A stretch of 64,000 nt of DNA from Ryuthela nishihirai (GCA_038380435.1 JAWZYU010000005.1:33068001-33132000); one strand, 5' to 3'. Positions 32,819 to 44,273 are shown, counted from the stretch's first letter. Numbers and translations: made by a program. Notes: generated by a model from the sequence alone, not told the origin.

Positions 32819-33070
32819 CTAATCACTTAAAAGTCCGTCGGATTGGATGTAAAGCCATGGACCCGTATGCAGGACAGCCATATAATGTGCACATTAGAAA
32901 AGATGCTGGACAGCTGTAGGGGAAGGCTTCCATCTGTCTCCTGACAGGTGTCCAGTAGGTCTTCTTTCTACATTCTTCTCCGAATCTTTGAGGTCCGTGT
33001 GACCTGATCTTTTTATCCACTGTGCTTAAAATTGCCGCTCACAGGTATAAAACAATCCAACTGATCACTT
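32819..33070 (+). mobile_element. SINE-A, 5'-truncated, probable TSD
   Basis: Body and tail only (starts GTCCGTCGGATTGGATG at 32832). The flanks CTAATCACTT (32819-32828) and CTGATCACTT (33061-33070) form a 10-bp direct repeat with one mismatch. Truncation with a TSD implies that reverse transcription stopped early. Confidence 0.75.
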
Positions 33071-33346
33071 CCAAAAAAAAAGTGTAGGCGCGTTTTATAG
33101 AGTGCTTGCTTAATCGAATAATGGGACATATCAGTGAATTGTGAGTTTTTTTAGCGTTGAATCGATCTGTTTAAGCATTAACTCAATTGTTCGCGTGATG
33201 GTCAAAATGAAATCATGAAATTTTTCTTAAAAACTTTAACAATTTTTCTTTTAATGCCATATTCACATTTTAAAGTTTATGTAGCCTTAAGAGAATGCAT
33301 CATAATTATCAAACACGTATCCAGGAGGGGGAGACTGTCGTTCTTG
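33071..33346. other. AT-rich unique sequence, no gene seen
   Basis: No repeat or gene recognised. Confidence 0.45.
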
Positions 33347-33711
33347 GGGGTGGCTCAGTCGGTAGCGCGCCAAGCTCGTAATCTGCAGTTCCCAGGTTCG
33401 AGTCCCAGCTGGGTCAGCGTTGAGATTTATCTCCGCAAAATTCCCCGAGTTGCACATGGTCAGTAGGAGACACCGATGGGCTTGGAAAGGCCGTCGAATG
33501 GGAACCGTGGCTCCGTGTGCGGGAGAATCATACCTTATGAACATTAAAGAACACGCTGGATGACCTTGACGGGAAGCTATCATCTGTCTCCCAACAGCTG
33601 TTCCAGTGGGCCCCCTCCCCCAACCTTCTCTGAGCCTTCGGGGTCCATGTGACCTGGCCATTTAGCCCATGGTGTGCAAAAAAGTGCCGCTCAGAGGTAA
33701 AACAACCCAAC
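33347..33711 (+). mobile_element. SINE-A, nearly full length
   Basis: Lacks the first few G-rich bases and about 14 bp around GGATGGGACGTTAAGCC. A and B boxes and the tail are intact. The flanks GTCGTTCTTGG and CTCGCTCTTGG may be a mutated TSD. Confidence 0.92.
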
Positions 33712-34065
33712 CTCTCGCTCTTGGAGGATCGGAACCTCTACTCCCCAGAAATTCTTAGAAAGTAAAAACTTATAAGATTAAGGTTTAAGAACGAATTTTC
33801 ATTTGTGTATTTAGTTGTTTATAACGCATATAATATTATTATATGTAAATATATATTCGAACAGTAATTAAAAGATATTGCCAGTGTATAGAATTTTTCT
33901 TCTCATCAGGTTTTTAACTTTTAATTTCGAGCCTTTCCCCCAAGAAAATATAGCGTGAGGATTTTGAAAATGAAAAGCAGTTGTGTTGTTGAAGGGTCTA
34001 AGCGAATGCTATCAGAGTAGTTCATCCCAAATGACTAAATAACCTTATTTGCTAATTCCTTACTA
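33712..34065. other. AT-rich unique sequence, no gene seen
   Basis: Nothing recognised. Confidence 0.45.
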
Positions 34066-34472
34066 CCTGATCTCAGAGGGGCGGGGGTGGCTCAGTCGGT
34101 AGCGCGCCAGGCTCGTAATCTGTAGTTCCCAGGTTCGAGTCCCAGCTGGGTCAGCGTTGAGATTTATCTCCGCAAAATTTTCCCGCCCTGCCCACTGTCA
34201 GTAGGGGACACCGATGGGCTTGAAAAGGCCGCCGTCCGTCGGATGGGACGTAAAGCCGTGGCTCCGTGTGCGGGAGAGCCATACCCCTGTGCACGTTAAA
34301 GAACACGCTGGATGGCCTTGACGGGAGGCTACCATCTGTCTCCCTACAGCTGTTCCAGTGGGTACCCTCCCCCAACCTTCTCTGAGCTTTCGGGGTCCTT
34401 ATGGCCTGGCCATTTAGCCCATGGTGTGCAAAAAAGTTCCGCTCAGAGGTAAAACAATCCAATCCTGATCTC
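34066..34472 (+). mobile_element. SINE-A, full length, with TSD
   Basis: The element spans about 34075-34463. The TSD CCTGATCTC is at 34066-34074 and 34464-34472. Near-consensus. Tail AACAATCCAAT. Confidence 0.93.
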
Positions 34473-35311
34473 GGAAATTACATTTGTGGATATTCCACAT
34501 ACAAGAAAAACTGAAACAGTTCCTCCAAAATATAACTGATATGGAGCCTTATTTTCATACTTTAAACTAGCTCCTTGAAGTTTCACTTCTCTGTCTATGC
34601 GAACACAAAAATAATCTTTATAGAAAAATGAAATCACTTATATATATTTGCCACTGTTGTTCGATAAAAGGATTTGTATACTTTTCTGATATTGCACACA
34701 CAAATATCATTTAAGATGTTTAAGATTGTACATATATATTATATGTTATCACTACTTTATTACTGTGTTAATTATTACAATAACCTGGATGAACATATTC
34801 TCTTGGGGGTTATTTACATAAAAAAAATAATGTACATTTATATCAAAAATATAAAAAAATAGTTCAAAGTGTTATCACAAAATTTTTGCCGTTTCATCTA
34901 CCTAGAAACTCTTTTCCCTATTTCTCAAGATATTAGTTCTATTTCTTAATTTTCTGAGAGGAAATTTATTATATCTTAGGTTTTGATAAATGAAATTGCG
35001 AAAAATGCATTTGGATTTTTTTTTTATTTTACAAAATAATTCTTACACTGATACATCAACAAAGAATTCTGACATCCCATCAAAAACAATACGCGGAAAA
35101 AAGGGAAAATTAAAGTTTCGAATTTTCTAACAAAAAATGCGCACAAAAAATACAACTGCCAATTGGAATGAGACCACACGAGGACTCGGCAACATTCGGC
35201 AATTTACGGCATAGAGACGGAAATAAACGTAAATTGACTTCGTCAGAAAACACGATCCATTAAAGATCAACTTCATACAAATAACTAAATTACCACACAT
35301 CAAGCTCTACT
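34473..35311. other. Very AT-rich unique sequence, no gene seen
   Basis: TATATA stretches and poly-A/T runs; no coding signal. Confidence 0.5.
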
Positions 35312-35719
35312 ATGAACTTGAGGGGGCGGAGGGGGCTCATCGGTAGCGCGCCAGGTTCGTAATCTGTAGTTCCCAGGTTCGAGTCCCAGCTGGGTCAGCG
35401 TTGAGATTTATCTCCGCAAAATTCCCCGCCCTGCCCACGGTCAGTAGGGGACACCGATGGGCTTGAAAACGCCGCCGTCCGTCGGATGGGACGTTAAGCC
35501 GTGGCCCCGTGTGCGGGAGAGCCATACCCTGTGCACGTTAAACAACACGCTGGATGGCCTTGACGGGAGGCTACCATCTGTCTCCCAACAGCTGTTCCAG
35601 TGGATCCCCTCCCCCAACCTTCTCTGAGCCTTCGGGGTCCATGTGACCTGGCCATTTAGCCCATGGTGTGCAAAAAAGTGCCGCTCAGAGGTAAAACAAT
35701 CCAATCCAATGAACTTGAG
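35312..35719 (+). mobile_element. SINE-A, full length, with TSD
   Basis: The element spans 35323-35708. The perfect 11-bp TSD ATGAACTTGAG is at 35312-35322 and 35709-35719. The head has a small deletion before the A box (GGGGGCTCATCGG). Confidence 0.95.
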
Positions 35720-36288
35720 ACTCGACCTGTAATGCCGAACAACCCCACGGAGTATTGTTCTTCAAATAAAAGCACGGTGAACAATTCTGCAAAACGTGCC
35801 ATGCAGTCCGGATAATCAAATATCCAGTCTTACCTGAGAGAAAAACACTTTGGCATCTGTCCGATTGCCTGTAAAAAATTGAAAATGATCCTCATTATTT
35901 TTGAACACAAACAAAAGTCCAGTAAAATTTTATTTGACTGAGGCACCCTTTTCTTATTTTGTAAGTACTGCAGTTAGAAACTCTTAGAATGTTATCAGGA
36001 GACCGTGGGTTCCAATTTTTTCCGTCTTTGGTCGACTGTTTGCCAAAACTAAATTTCTTTCAGCTACTTTTCGCTACTCACTTATAATAATAACTGGCGA
36101 AAAAAAAGTATTCTTTCAACTTTCTAGCCATTGAAACCTGACAGAAATATGTCGGGCTAGATTACGATAAAGTTTGGAAGCAAGGCCGAAAAACAATTTT
36201 GGCTGAGTTGTGGTGATTTGAGTCTCGTAAGCGAGCTCTCGAATACTAATCAATTTGAGGATCTACCAGAATACATTTTTAAAACCAC
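35720..36288. other. AT-rich unique sequence, no gene seen
   Basis: No gene or repeat recognised. Confidence 0.5.
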
Positions 36289-36728
36289 TATGCCGCTGAA
36301 AGCCGTCCCATGGCTGAGTGGTTAGTGTGCTTGGCTACTGATCTAAGGGACCTGGGTTCGAGCCCCGGGTAAGGCATGGATGTATGTGTCGTTTTTCTGC
36401 TGAGGTCCTGCCATCCTCTCAGACCTTCTACTGTGGCATATAAACTGATAGGTTCCTGTCAGACCTCTGTGGCAAGCACCTGCTTGAGGGGGTATTTATT
36501 TTCCCAGCCGTCCCGTGGACGAGTGGTTAGCAAGCTTGGCTGCTGATCTAAGGGACCTGGGTTCGAGCCCCAGATTAGGCATGGATGTGTGTGTCGTTTT
36601 TCTGCTGAGGTCCTGCCATCCTCTCAGATCTCCTACTGTGGCATGTAAACTGACAGGCTCCTGTTAGACCTGTGTGGCAAGCAGCTGCTTGAGGGGGTAT
36701 TTATTTTTTTATTATTATGCCGCTGAAA
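36289..36728 (+). mobile_element. SINE-B dimer inside one TSD
   Basis: Two complete copies (36302 to about 36505 and 36506-36715) lie head to tail. Only one TSD, TATGCCGCTGAAA, brackets the whole pair (36289-36301 and 36716-36728). The copies differ at several sites (GCTTGGCTACTG against GCTTGGCTGCTG), so the duplication is not very recent. Either a dimer inserted, or a second copy entered the tail of the first. Confidence 0.93.
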
Positions 36729-37500
36729 TATCGATGCGAATGCAGCTTAATATTTATCATAGAACTACGTATTCAGTTTGAAATACATACTCGATTGGAA
36801 TATTATCACCATAGCATGGGGGAGGGGTAAGACGGGTAATTCCCCTTGATCAAAAAATTGATTATATTATTATACGATATTATCACACTTTTATTTTTTT
36901 TTTCAATTACTATTATTATATTTTTTTTCTCGAGGTCAAAACTACAGAAGTAATTTTTTCTAATACCTGGACGGGCAATAAAATTTTCCCTTTGTGTTGA
37001 AGGTGTAAAAATTAGTTTCTTTTTTCCACTTTTCCTTTTGTTCCCTAGGTATTTAAGGAAAATATTGCATACTTTGTGAATGTTCCATTTCTATGATTTG
37101 GTTATGTATTTTGGGTGTATGGTTACTTTTACATATGTACTAAAAATTACCGTTGTTTTTTCCTTAACGAAATGTAATTTTTTTGCCCTCTTTTTTGTTT
37201 TCTGAAGCTTATCTTATATTTTTATTAGAAAAAAACAATTATTTACATGTATTTTCAACGATAAGTTTCGCTTTTCTTTTTCGTTTTCGGGACATTTTGT
37301 GATATGCATGATTGTTGTTTACGCAACAGCGCTCATTAATGAATGACTTGACCTAAATATTTCTATGAGGAAACAATGATTTGCCCCCCCCCCCCCCCCC
37401 AACACGCACACCTGAAACGATGGTTGTGGGTGTGCCCGACTTTATCTGCTAATTCTTTTACTGCATATCTAATTTGGGGCATCATGGCCTTAGTTGCCTT
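36729..37500. other. AT-rich unique sequence with a 17-base C run
   Basis: Poly-T rich, with C17 at 37384-37400. No gene recognised. Confidence 0.55.
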
Positions 37501-37806
37501 TTGAGATTTAGCTCCGCAAAATTCCCCGCCCTGCCCACGGTCAGTAAGGGACACCGATAGGCTTGGAAAAGTCACCGTCCGTCGGATGGGACCTTAAGCC
37601 GTGGCCCCGTGTGCGGGAGAGCCATACCCTGTGCAGGTTAAAGAACACCCTGAATGGCCATACGGGAAGCTACCATATGTCTCCCAACAACTGTTCCAGT
37701 GGGTCCCATCCCCCAACCTTCTCTGAGCCTTCGGGTTCCTTGTGACCTGGTCATTTAGCCCATGGTGTGCAAAATAGTGCAGCTCGGAGGTAAAACAACC
37801 CAACAA
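37501..37806 (+). mobile_element. SINE-A, 5'-truncated
   Basis: Begins just after the tRNA-like head at TTGAGATTTAGCTCCGC and runs to AACAACCCAACAAC. Both promoter boxes are missing. No TSD found. Confidence 0.87.
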
Positions 37807-38382
37807 CATAGATTTTCTTAAAAGAATATAGGATAGATATTGACGTGAAAAACTTAAGTTTATTTTCATCATTCTCTTCCAACTAAAGAATGAGAATATT
37901 TTTCGTTTTCCTCTACGTCAGTTGTCACAGTCATGCCAAAGTGTATTATCCCTTGTTTTTTGCATTTTAGCAACGCCTGCGACACACCACAGGACCTACT
38001 CCTAAAGTTCAGTGTTCTGCTCTATGTAAATCCTCATTGAGCGGTGTGTAATTATAGTGGCGAGGCTCATCGAGGTAGGAAGGAGACAGAAACTCCCTCC
38101 TTCGGTCTGCGAAGGGAGTGAGGAAGCACGTCGCTTGGCGTGACATCGTGTGTCTTAAATCTTTCCTTTTTTGGAGGCAGCCACATTTCACACTTCGTAG
38201 AATTCAGAAATGCTGTTAATGAAGGGCGTTGTCTTCACATGCGTTCTAGAAACGTGTACAAGAGACTGGAGAAGACATTTTTCTTTTTAACGGCTGGGTT
38301 GAATCTGCTTCCGGTAAAGCACCACTCCATACTGTACGTATTCGCTTTGAAGTTGATCGTTTGAAAGTCGTTAGTCACCAGA
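37807..38382. other. Unique sequence, no gene recognised
   Basis: 38000-38160 is GC-richer and has short open frames on both strands. None was recognised. Confidence 0.45.
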
Positions 38383-39205
38383 GTTGGGTTGTTTTACCTC
38401 TGAGTGGCACTTTTTTGCACACCAAGTGCTAAATGGCCAGTTCTCAAGGACCCCGAAGGCTCAGAGTTGGGTTGTTTGACCTCTGAGCGGCACTTTTTTG
38501 CACACCATGGGCTAAATGGCCAGGTCACATGGACCCCGAAGGCTCAGAGAAGGTTGGGGGAGGGGACTCACTGGAACAGCTGTTGGGAGACAGATGGTAG
38601 CCTCCCGTCAAGGCCATCCAGCGTGTTCTTTAACGTGCACAGGGTATGGCTCTCCTGCACACGGGGCCACGGCTTAACGTCCCATCCGACGGACGGCGGC
38701 CTTTCCAAGCCCATCGGTGTCCCCTACTGACCGTGGGCAGGGCGGGGAATTTTGCGGAGATAAATCTCAACGCTGACCCAGCTGGGACTCGAACCTGGGA
38801 ACTACAGATTACGAGCCTGGCGCGCTACCGACTGAGCCCCCCCCCCCCCCCCCCCGAAGGCTCAGAGAAGGTTGGGGGAGGGACCCACTCGAACAGCTGT
38901 TGGGAGAGAGATGGTAACCTCCCGTCAAGGCCATCCAGCGTGTTCTTTAACGTGCACAGGGTATTGTTCTACTGCACAAGGATCACGGCTTAACATCCCA
39001 TCCGACGGACGCTATCTTTCTAAGCCCATCGATGCTTGGTTTAGCGAAGATTACTATGGCATATAAACTGACAGGCTCCTGTCAGACTCTGTGGCAAGCA
39101 GCTGCTTGAGGGGGTATTTATTTATTTATTTTAAATCTGAACGTTGGCACAGGTGGGACTCGAACCTGGGAACTGCAGATTACAAGCCTGGCACCCCCCC
39201 CCCCC
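38383..39205 (-). mobile_element. Old SINE-A, minus strand, host of two insertions
   Basis: The tail is at 38383-38466, body at 38868-39045 and head at 39133-39205, ending in a C run. It is split by a young SINE-A with a TSD and by a SINE-B 3' fragment at 39046-39132 (ACTATGGCATATAAACTGAC to the T-rich tail). The order of the pieces proves that it was one element. Confidence 0.8.
38455..38867 (-). mobile_element. SINE-A, full length, nested, with TSD
   Basis: The inner element spans 38467-38851. The perfect TSD GAAGGCTCAGAG is at 38455-38466 and 38856-38867, and the match extends four C on the left. The G-rich 5' end has become a 19-base C run on this strand, replacing GGGGCGGGGGTG. Confidence 0.93.
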
Positions 39206-39352
39206 ATCCCAAAGAGTTTAGGACGATTTTATAAGCAGTGTTTGTTCTTAAATGTTTCAGCTGCCATAAGTTTAAATATTTAACGAATATTACGGGGAAA
39301 AAAATAAATATTTAAAGACATTTGAGAGAAAGATCTGCAGTTTTTCTCCAGT

Positions 39353-39525
39353 AGCCGTCCCGTAGCCGAGTGGTTAGCAGGCTTGGCTATTGATCTAAGG
39401 GACCTGTGTTCGAGCCCCAGGGTTTTTCTGCTGAGGTCCTGCCATCCTCTCAGACCTTCTACTATGGCATATAAACTGACAGGCTCGTGTCCAGACCTCT
39501 GTGGCAAACAGCTGCTTGAGGGGGT
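39353..39525 (+). mobile_element. SINE-B with internal deletion
   Basis: Head and B-box region (GTTCGAGCCCC) are present. The segment between CCCCAGGG and TTTTTCTGCTGAGG is lost (about 30 bp). 3' end AACAGCTGCTTGAGGGGG. Confidence 0.9.
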
Positions 39526-40380
39526 TACATAATTTTTTATTTTACTTAACGTTTAAATTTCATTTTCAATGCTAAATTTGAACGTATCTTTCTATTCAAA
39601 TAATGTGGAAGTGTTCGAACACTTTTGGTAATATAGTGTACATTCATAATTCAGATGCACTTCTCGTGCCTATCGCTGTCTGCCAAAAAAATCAAAGCAA
39701 TTCGACTGAAATAAATGGTGCGACGTTCAGTATGTCACCCAATTAATGTGTGAAGCGATTGAACCGCAGTGAATTGCATTGCAAGATGAGAATAAGATGA
39801 GGCTCGTTAACGTCAACAGAGATGAATTCCCAGCGGACTGTGTTCGTAGGCTCATTCATATTGCCACATTGTGGTGCTGACTACACAGGTAGCAAAGTGG
39901 TCGGCTTTAGGTGGACGCTGCAGCCGCCATCGCTGCCTGCTTGCTCATCTATTCCCCGATTCCCACACACATATTGTGTACATATGTAGCTACTCAGGAT
40001 CATCATCAGTGAGCTTGATTGAATTCAGTCAGCAGGGCAACCACGGACATTAGCCTCCTGTATACACATTCAGGAAGCATTTAACAGCCGGGGCTTTCCG
40101 GCTGCTGCGATGAGAGCGGTGATTAGCAGATGGATGAATGTTTCCTCCTTTCACAACTCGCTCCGCACATCGCTTCACTTAGCCTAACCCACTCTAATCG
40201 CGAAAACCCACTCTAATCGCGAAACTTTATCTTAATAACATGTCGCTATGACGACTGCGACATAAACTGGGGAACTCTATATCGGGGTTCGTTCTCATTA
40301 TGAAGGCTTTGGTGCGAGGGGAATTCTCATCTCTGCCATGCTCTTGTGATCAAAGAGGCAGCTGGATCGAGGAAAATGGT
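39526..40380. other. Unique sequence, partly GC-richer, no gene recognised
   Basis: Contains an 18/19-bp tandem duplication of CCCACTCTAATCGCGAAA at about 40188-40225. Open frames up to about 60 codons, none recognised. Confidence 0.5.
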
Positions 40381-40531
40381 GATGTTTAAACTCGATCGGA
40401 TTTGCCGGACAAAAGAAATATGGCGAGATGTTTAAACTGGATCCATTTGTGGGAAAGAGAAAATATGATGAGAGATTTAAATTCATTCTGATTTGTACCA
40501 CAAAAGAAATATGGCGAGATGTTTAAACTGG
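40381..40531. repeat. Degenerate tandem repeat (GATGTTTAAACTGG motif)
   Basis: GATGTTTAAACT recurs at 40381, about 40429 and 40519, with a degraded copy (GAGATTTAAATTC) near 40470. ACAAAAGAAATATGGCGA precedes the second and last motifs. About three degenerate units of 45-50 bp. Confidence 0.7.
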
Positions 40532-40563
40532 AAATGTTTACAGGATGTGGTTTCCAGTTGCAC

Positions 40564-41050
40564 AGGGCGGGGTGGATCCGTCGGTAGTGCGCCAGGCTCG
40601 TAAACTGTAGTTCCCAGGTTCGAGTCCCAACTGGGTCAGGGTTGAGATTTATCTACGCAAAATTCCCCGCCCTGCCCACGGTCAGTAGGGGACACCGATG
40701 GGCTTGGGAAAGGCCGCCGTCCGTCTGACTAATTCTAACTGATAGCAAATCTTCCTTTCTGGTTATGAACAATCCGGGGGTGGCTCAGTCCGTAGCGCAC
40801 CAAGCTCGTAATCTGGGGGTTAAAGCCGATGGGACGTTAAGCCGTGGTCCCGTGTGCGGGAGAGACATACGTGTTCATGCTAAAGAACGCACTGGATGGC
40901 CTTGACGGGAGTCTAACAACTATCTCCCAACAGCTGTTCCAGTGGGTCCCCTCCCCCCACCTTCTATGAGCCTTCGGGGTCCATGTGACCTGGCCATTTA
41001 GCCCATGGTGTGCAAAAAAGTGCCGCTCAGAGGTCAAACAACCCAACCCA
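40564..41050 (+). mobile_element. SINE-A interrupted by a 100-bp filler
   Basis: 40564-40726 is the head to GCCGCCGTCCGTC. 40825-41050 continues with GATGGGACGTTAAGCC to the tail, so together they make one complete copy. About 100 foreign bases lie between, consisting of a 49-bp unique block and the first part of another SINE-A head. Confidence 0.85.
40727..40824 (+). repeat. Filler copied from the locus at 41720
   Basis: 40727-40775 matches 41720-41768 at 48 of 49 bases (GACTAATTCTAACTGATAGC to GAACAATCC). In both places a SINE-A head follows at once. The filler head continues past GGCTCAGTCC for about 30 bp that the downstream copy has lost. Confidence 0.85.
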
Positions 41051-41130
41051 GTACACAGACGAAAACAATGACTTGACTCATCATAGACTGGACGGCAAGC
41101 TTTCTAAATCAGTTGAAAAAAATAACAGTA

Positions 41131-41355
41131 ATATTAAAAAGCAGCCGTCCCATGGCCGAGTGGTTAGCGCGCTTGGTTACTGATCTAAGGGACCTGGGTT
41201 CGAGCCCCGGATAAGGCATGGCTGTTTGTGTCGTTTTTCTGCTGTGGTCCTGCCATCCTCTCAGACCTTCTACTATGTCATATAAACTGGCAGGCTCCTG
41301 TCACACCTCTGTGACAAGCAGCTGCTTGAGGAGGTATATATATATATTAAAAAGC
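41131..41355 (+). mobile_element. SINE-B, full length, with TSD
   Basis: The element spans 41143-41343. The perfect 12-bp TSD ATATTAAAAAGC is at 41131-41142 and 41344-41355. The tail is TATATATATAT rather than T runs. Confidence 0.95.
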
Positions 41356-41719
41356 GTGCGATGTTTAACAAAATCAAAAATATTGAAGAAAAAAGAATCC
41401 ATACTGTCACAGAAATTCGAAATTAAACAGTCATACGCCGAGAAGTATTGACTGACTTCCCTGAAATTAATCTGAAGATTCACTCTCTATAGGAAGAAAG
41501 GCTAACACTGCTGCAGGAATCAATTAAAAGTTCATTCAAATATGTGCAAGTGTCTGTCATTTCAGAACTTCAAGTAACAACGAGAGGAATTTGTTGTAAT
41601 CTTAGGGATAGTTTACGGGTAGAAAAGGTTATACTTAACGCAATAAATATATTTAGCGTAACTATAGCAGAGCTTCATGAAGATATAATCTGGGCACTAA
41701 AGAAAAATTTTTTAAAAAG
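41356..41719. other. AT-rich unique sequence, no gene seen
   Basis: Nothing recognised apart from short open frames. Confidence 0.45.
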
Positions 41720-41768
41720 GACTAATTCTAACTGATAGCAAGTCTTCCTTTCTGGTTATGAACAATCC

Positions 41769-42043
41769 CGGGATGGCTCAGTCCTTCGTCAGTAGGGGAC
41801 ATCAATGAGATTGGAAAGTCCGCCGTCAGTCTGGTGGAGGTAAAACTTGGCTCCGTATGCATGAGAGCCATGCTTTGTGCACGTTAAACAATACACTGGA
41901 TGGCCTTAATGGGAGGCTCTCATCTGTCTCCTAAAAGCTGTATCCTCCCCTCAACATTCTCTGAATCTTCGGAGTCCTTGTGACCTGGCCATTTAGACCA
42001 AGGTGGGCAAAAAAGTGCCGCTCGGAGGTAAAACAACCCAACC
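41769..42043 (+). mobile_element. SINE-A with deleted head
   Basis: CGGGATGGCTCAGTCC of the head is followed directly by the body at TTCGTCAGTAGGGGACATC, so the B box is gone. Tail AACAACCCAACC. It is preceded by the 49-bp block shared with 40727. Confidence 0.85.
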
Positions 42044-42107
42044 TATCAACTATCCAGACAACTCAATTCATCAGCAAAACAAGAACATTAATAACAATGA
42101 AAATAAA

Positions 42108-42484
42108 GGAGCAGGTTTAGCTCAGTTGGTGGTATGCCAATCTTCTAATATGCAGTTCCCAGGTTCGAACCCCAACTGATCCAAAACTGAGATTTATTTC
42201 CACCAGCTCTCTGTTTTCCGTGAGAAAGAGCACACAGTTTGGATCGAAAAGGCCGTCGTCCGTCAGACGTTAAACCGTGGTTCCGTATGCAAGAAAGAAA
42301 ACCATACCCTAGGCCCGTTAAAGAACACGCTGGATGGCATTGTCTGGAAGCTTCCATCTGTCTCGTAACAGCTGTCCAGTGGGTCCCTTCCCCCAACCTG
42401 CTGAGTACTTGGGGTCTTTGTGACCTGGATATTTAGCCCGTTGTGTACAAAAAAATTCTGCTCAGAGTTTTAACAACCCAACCG
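42108..42484 (+). mobile_element. Old SINE-A subfamily copy
   Basis: Head GGTTTAGCTCAGTTGGTGG, B box GGTTCGAACCCC, then a diverged body (CCGTGAGAAAGAGCACAC) and tail TTTTAACAACCCAACC. The GTGAGAAAGAG body variant resembles the old copy at 13885 and differs from the young consensus. Confidence 0.82.
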
Positions 42485-42700
42485 AAGTTCAAATCATCGG
42501 CGTCCCGGGGAAAAATTAAATGGCGATCCGATCTGCTTTAAAAAATCAAAATATGCATATCAACTGAGACTTTTTGCTAAAGAAAAAGAAGATTCGAATA
42601 CAGTATTTATTTTTTATTTTATTAATGGGGAATGAATAGTTCTACCTCGGGAAAATATCGTCTCCTAATAACATTGTATACAGCCACAAAGTCACAATTT

Positions 42701-43029
42701 CTAATCTGAAGATGGAGCGGGGGTGGCTCAGTCGGTAGCGCGCCACGGTCAGTAGGGGACACCGATGGGCTTGGAAAGGCCGCCGTCCGTCGGATGGGAC
42801 ATTAAGCCGTGGTCCCGTGTGCGGGAGAGCCCATACCCTGTGCACGTTAAAGAACACGCTGGATGGCCTTGACGGAAGGCTACCATCTGTCTCCCAACAG
42901 CTGTTCGAGTGGATCCCCTCCCCCAACCTTCTCTGAGCCTTCGGGGTCCATGTGACCTGGCCATTTAGCCCATGGTGTGCAAAAAAGTGCCGCTCAGAGG
43001 TAAAACAACCCAACAACTAATCTAAAGAT
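42701..43029 (+). mobile_element. SINE-A with internal deletion, TSD present
   Basis: The element spans 42714-43016. The TSD CTAATCTGAAGAT / CTAATCTAAAGAT (one mismatch) is at 42701-42713 and 43017-43029. The head is joined directly from GTAGCGCGCCA to CGGTCAGTAGGGG, which removes the anticodon arm and the B box (about 85-90 bp). Confidence 0.92.
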
Positions 43030-44273
43030 TGTAAGGTTTGGTAAACAAGAATTTAAATCCAAACATATTAGACTTCTGTTGTATTAATACTGATTGCATA
43101 TCTAATCTTGAATTCCTTTTGGCCACTACAAATCGGTCTTTCGCAAGCAAATGACTAAAAGCCATTGCATCGCTTCCATAATTAAGCATCGTCGAAGAAC
43201 TCGTTGCAACAACGCCGAGAGGATCCACAACCATTTTTCTCGAATATTAACCGACCTCTGCATTTCATTTCAAATTCCTTGAGTTTCGAAACACTTCGCA
43301 AAACAAATTCTGCGCCCCGACACATCATTATTTCTGCATGCGTCTCTCAGCAAGACAAATAAGTTGTATCTTTTGATAAATATTATTGTCACTGCTCTCT
43401 CTAAGACGGTCACCAAGAGGTTAATTTAACAAACCGTTTCACTCTCAGCATATTTTAAAACCCGCACTTGCAATGAAATCATAAATCGCACCGCAAACAC
43501 AACAGGAAAAGACAGCCAAGTAGCTCACAACAGAGACGAGCATTTTATTTCCTCGTGTGTGTGCCTCTGGGAACAATCCCCGCAATGAATAATTGGTGCG
43601 CCGAAAGTTAAAACTTTTAAAATTCGAAAGAATTCCACGAATGGTGCATAAAAATTGTATCTTCTCGCTTCCATTTTCAACGATGAAATCGCTTCCTCTG
43701 CAACTCTTCTCCTGATGGGCCTCTTCTCTGCAGTGCAGAAGTAGCCTTCAGCTCCAGCAGCGGAAGTCTGGCTCAGAGAAGTACAGCAATACCATAAACA
43801 AGTTAATAATGTAGAGAGACTTACGCCAAACCCTGAGGCACTAAAGGAGGACAGTCTCCTCGGTGGGTCAGATCATGATTAACGTCATGCCAAGCCAGTC
43901 TGGGCATTACTCAGCTGTGTTGGGTGGTGCATCCGTTCGACAGGGACGTAACTCAGCAGGGTCGGGGAGAAAAAGAGAGACTCTTGCTCTTTTTTTTCTT
44001 CTTCTTAGTGCAAATTCAATAGCAAGTTCTTGCTGCTGGCTATTGCAGCAAGAACTGCTCTCTCTCTATGTTATATCTTCATAGGCCTCTCTGGTTGTTA
44101 ATGCAATTCCGGGGATTAGGATATAGAGCCGTAGGGAAAGACTGCTGCTGAGAGAGAGTTCCATGACACTGTTACTGATGATCAAAATATTTGGAGCAGT
44201 GTTTTACTCCAGGGGTGTATATATATATATTGAGGGCATGTAGACTGGTCCGACGTGTCTGAGTATATTAGGA
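43030..44273. other. Unique sequence, no gene recognised
   Basis: 43980-44007 is a long pyrimidine tract ending TTCTTCTTAG, which looks like a 3' splice site, but no coding exon follows. The hairpin at 44021-44059 lies just after it. Confidence 0.45.
44021..44059 (+). other. Short hairpin AGTTCTTGCTGC / GCAGCAAGAACT
   Basis: A 12-bp perfect stem around an 8-base loop, extended by AGC/GCT after one bulged base. Too short for a standard microRNA precursor; pairing stops outside it. Function unknown. Confidence 0.45.
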
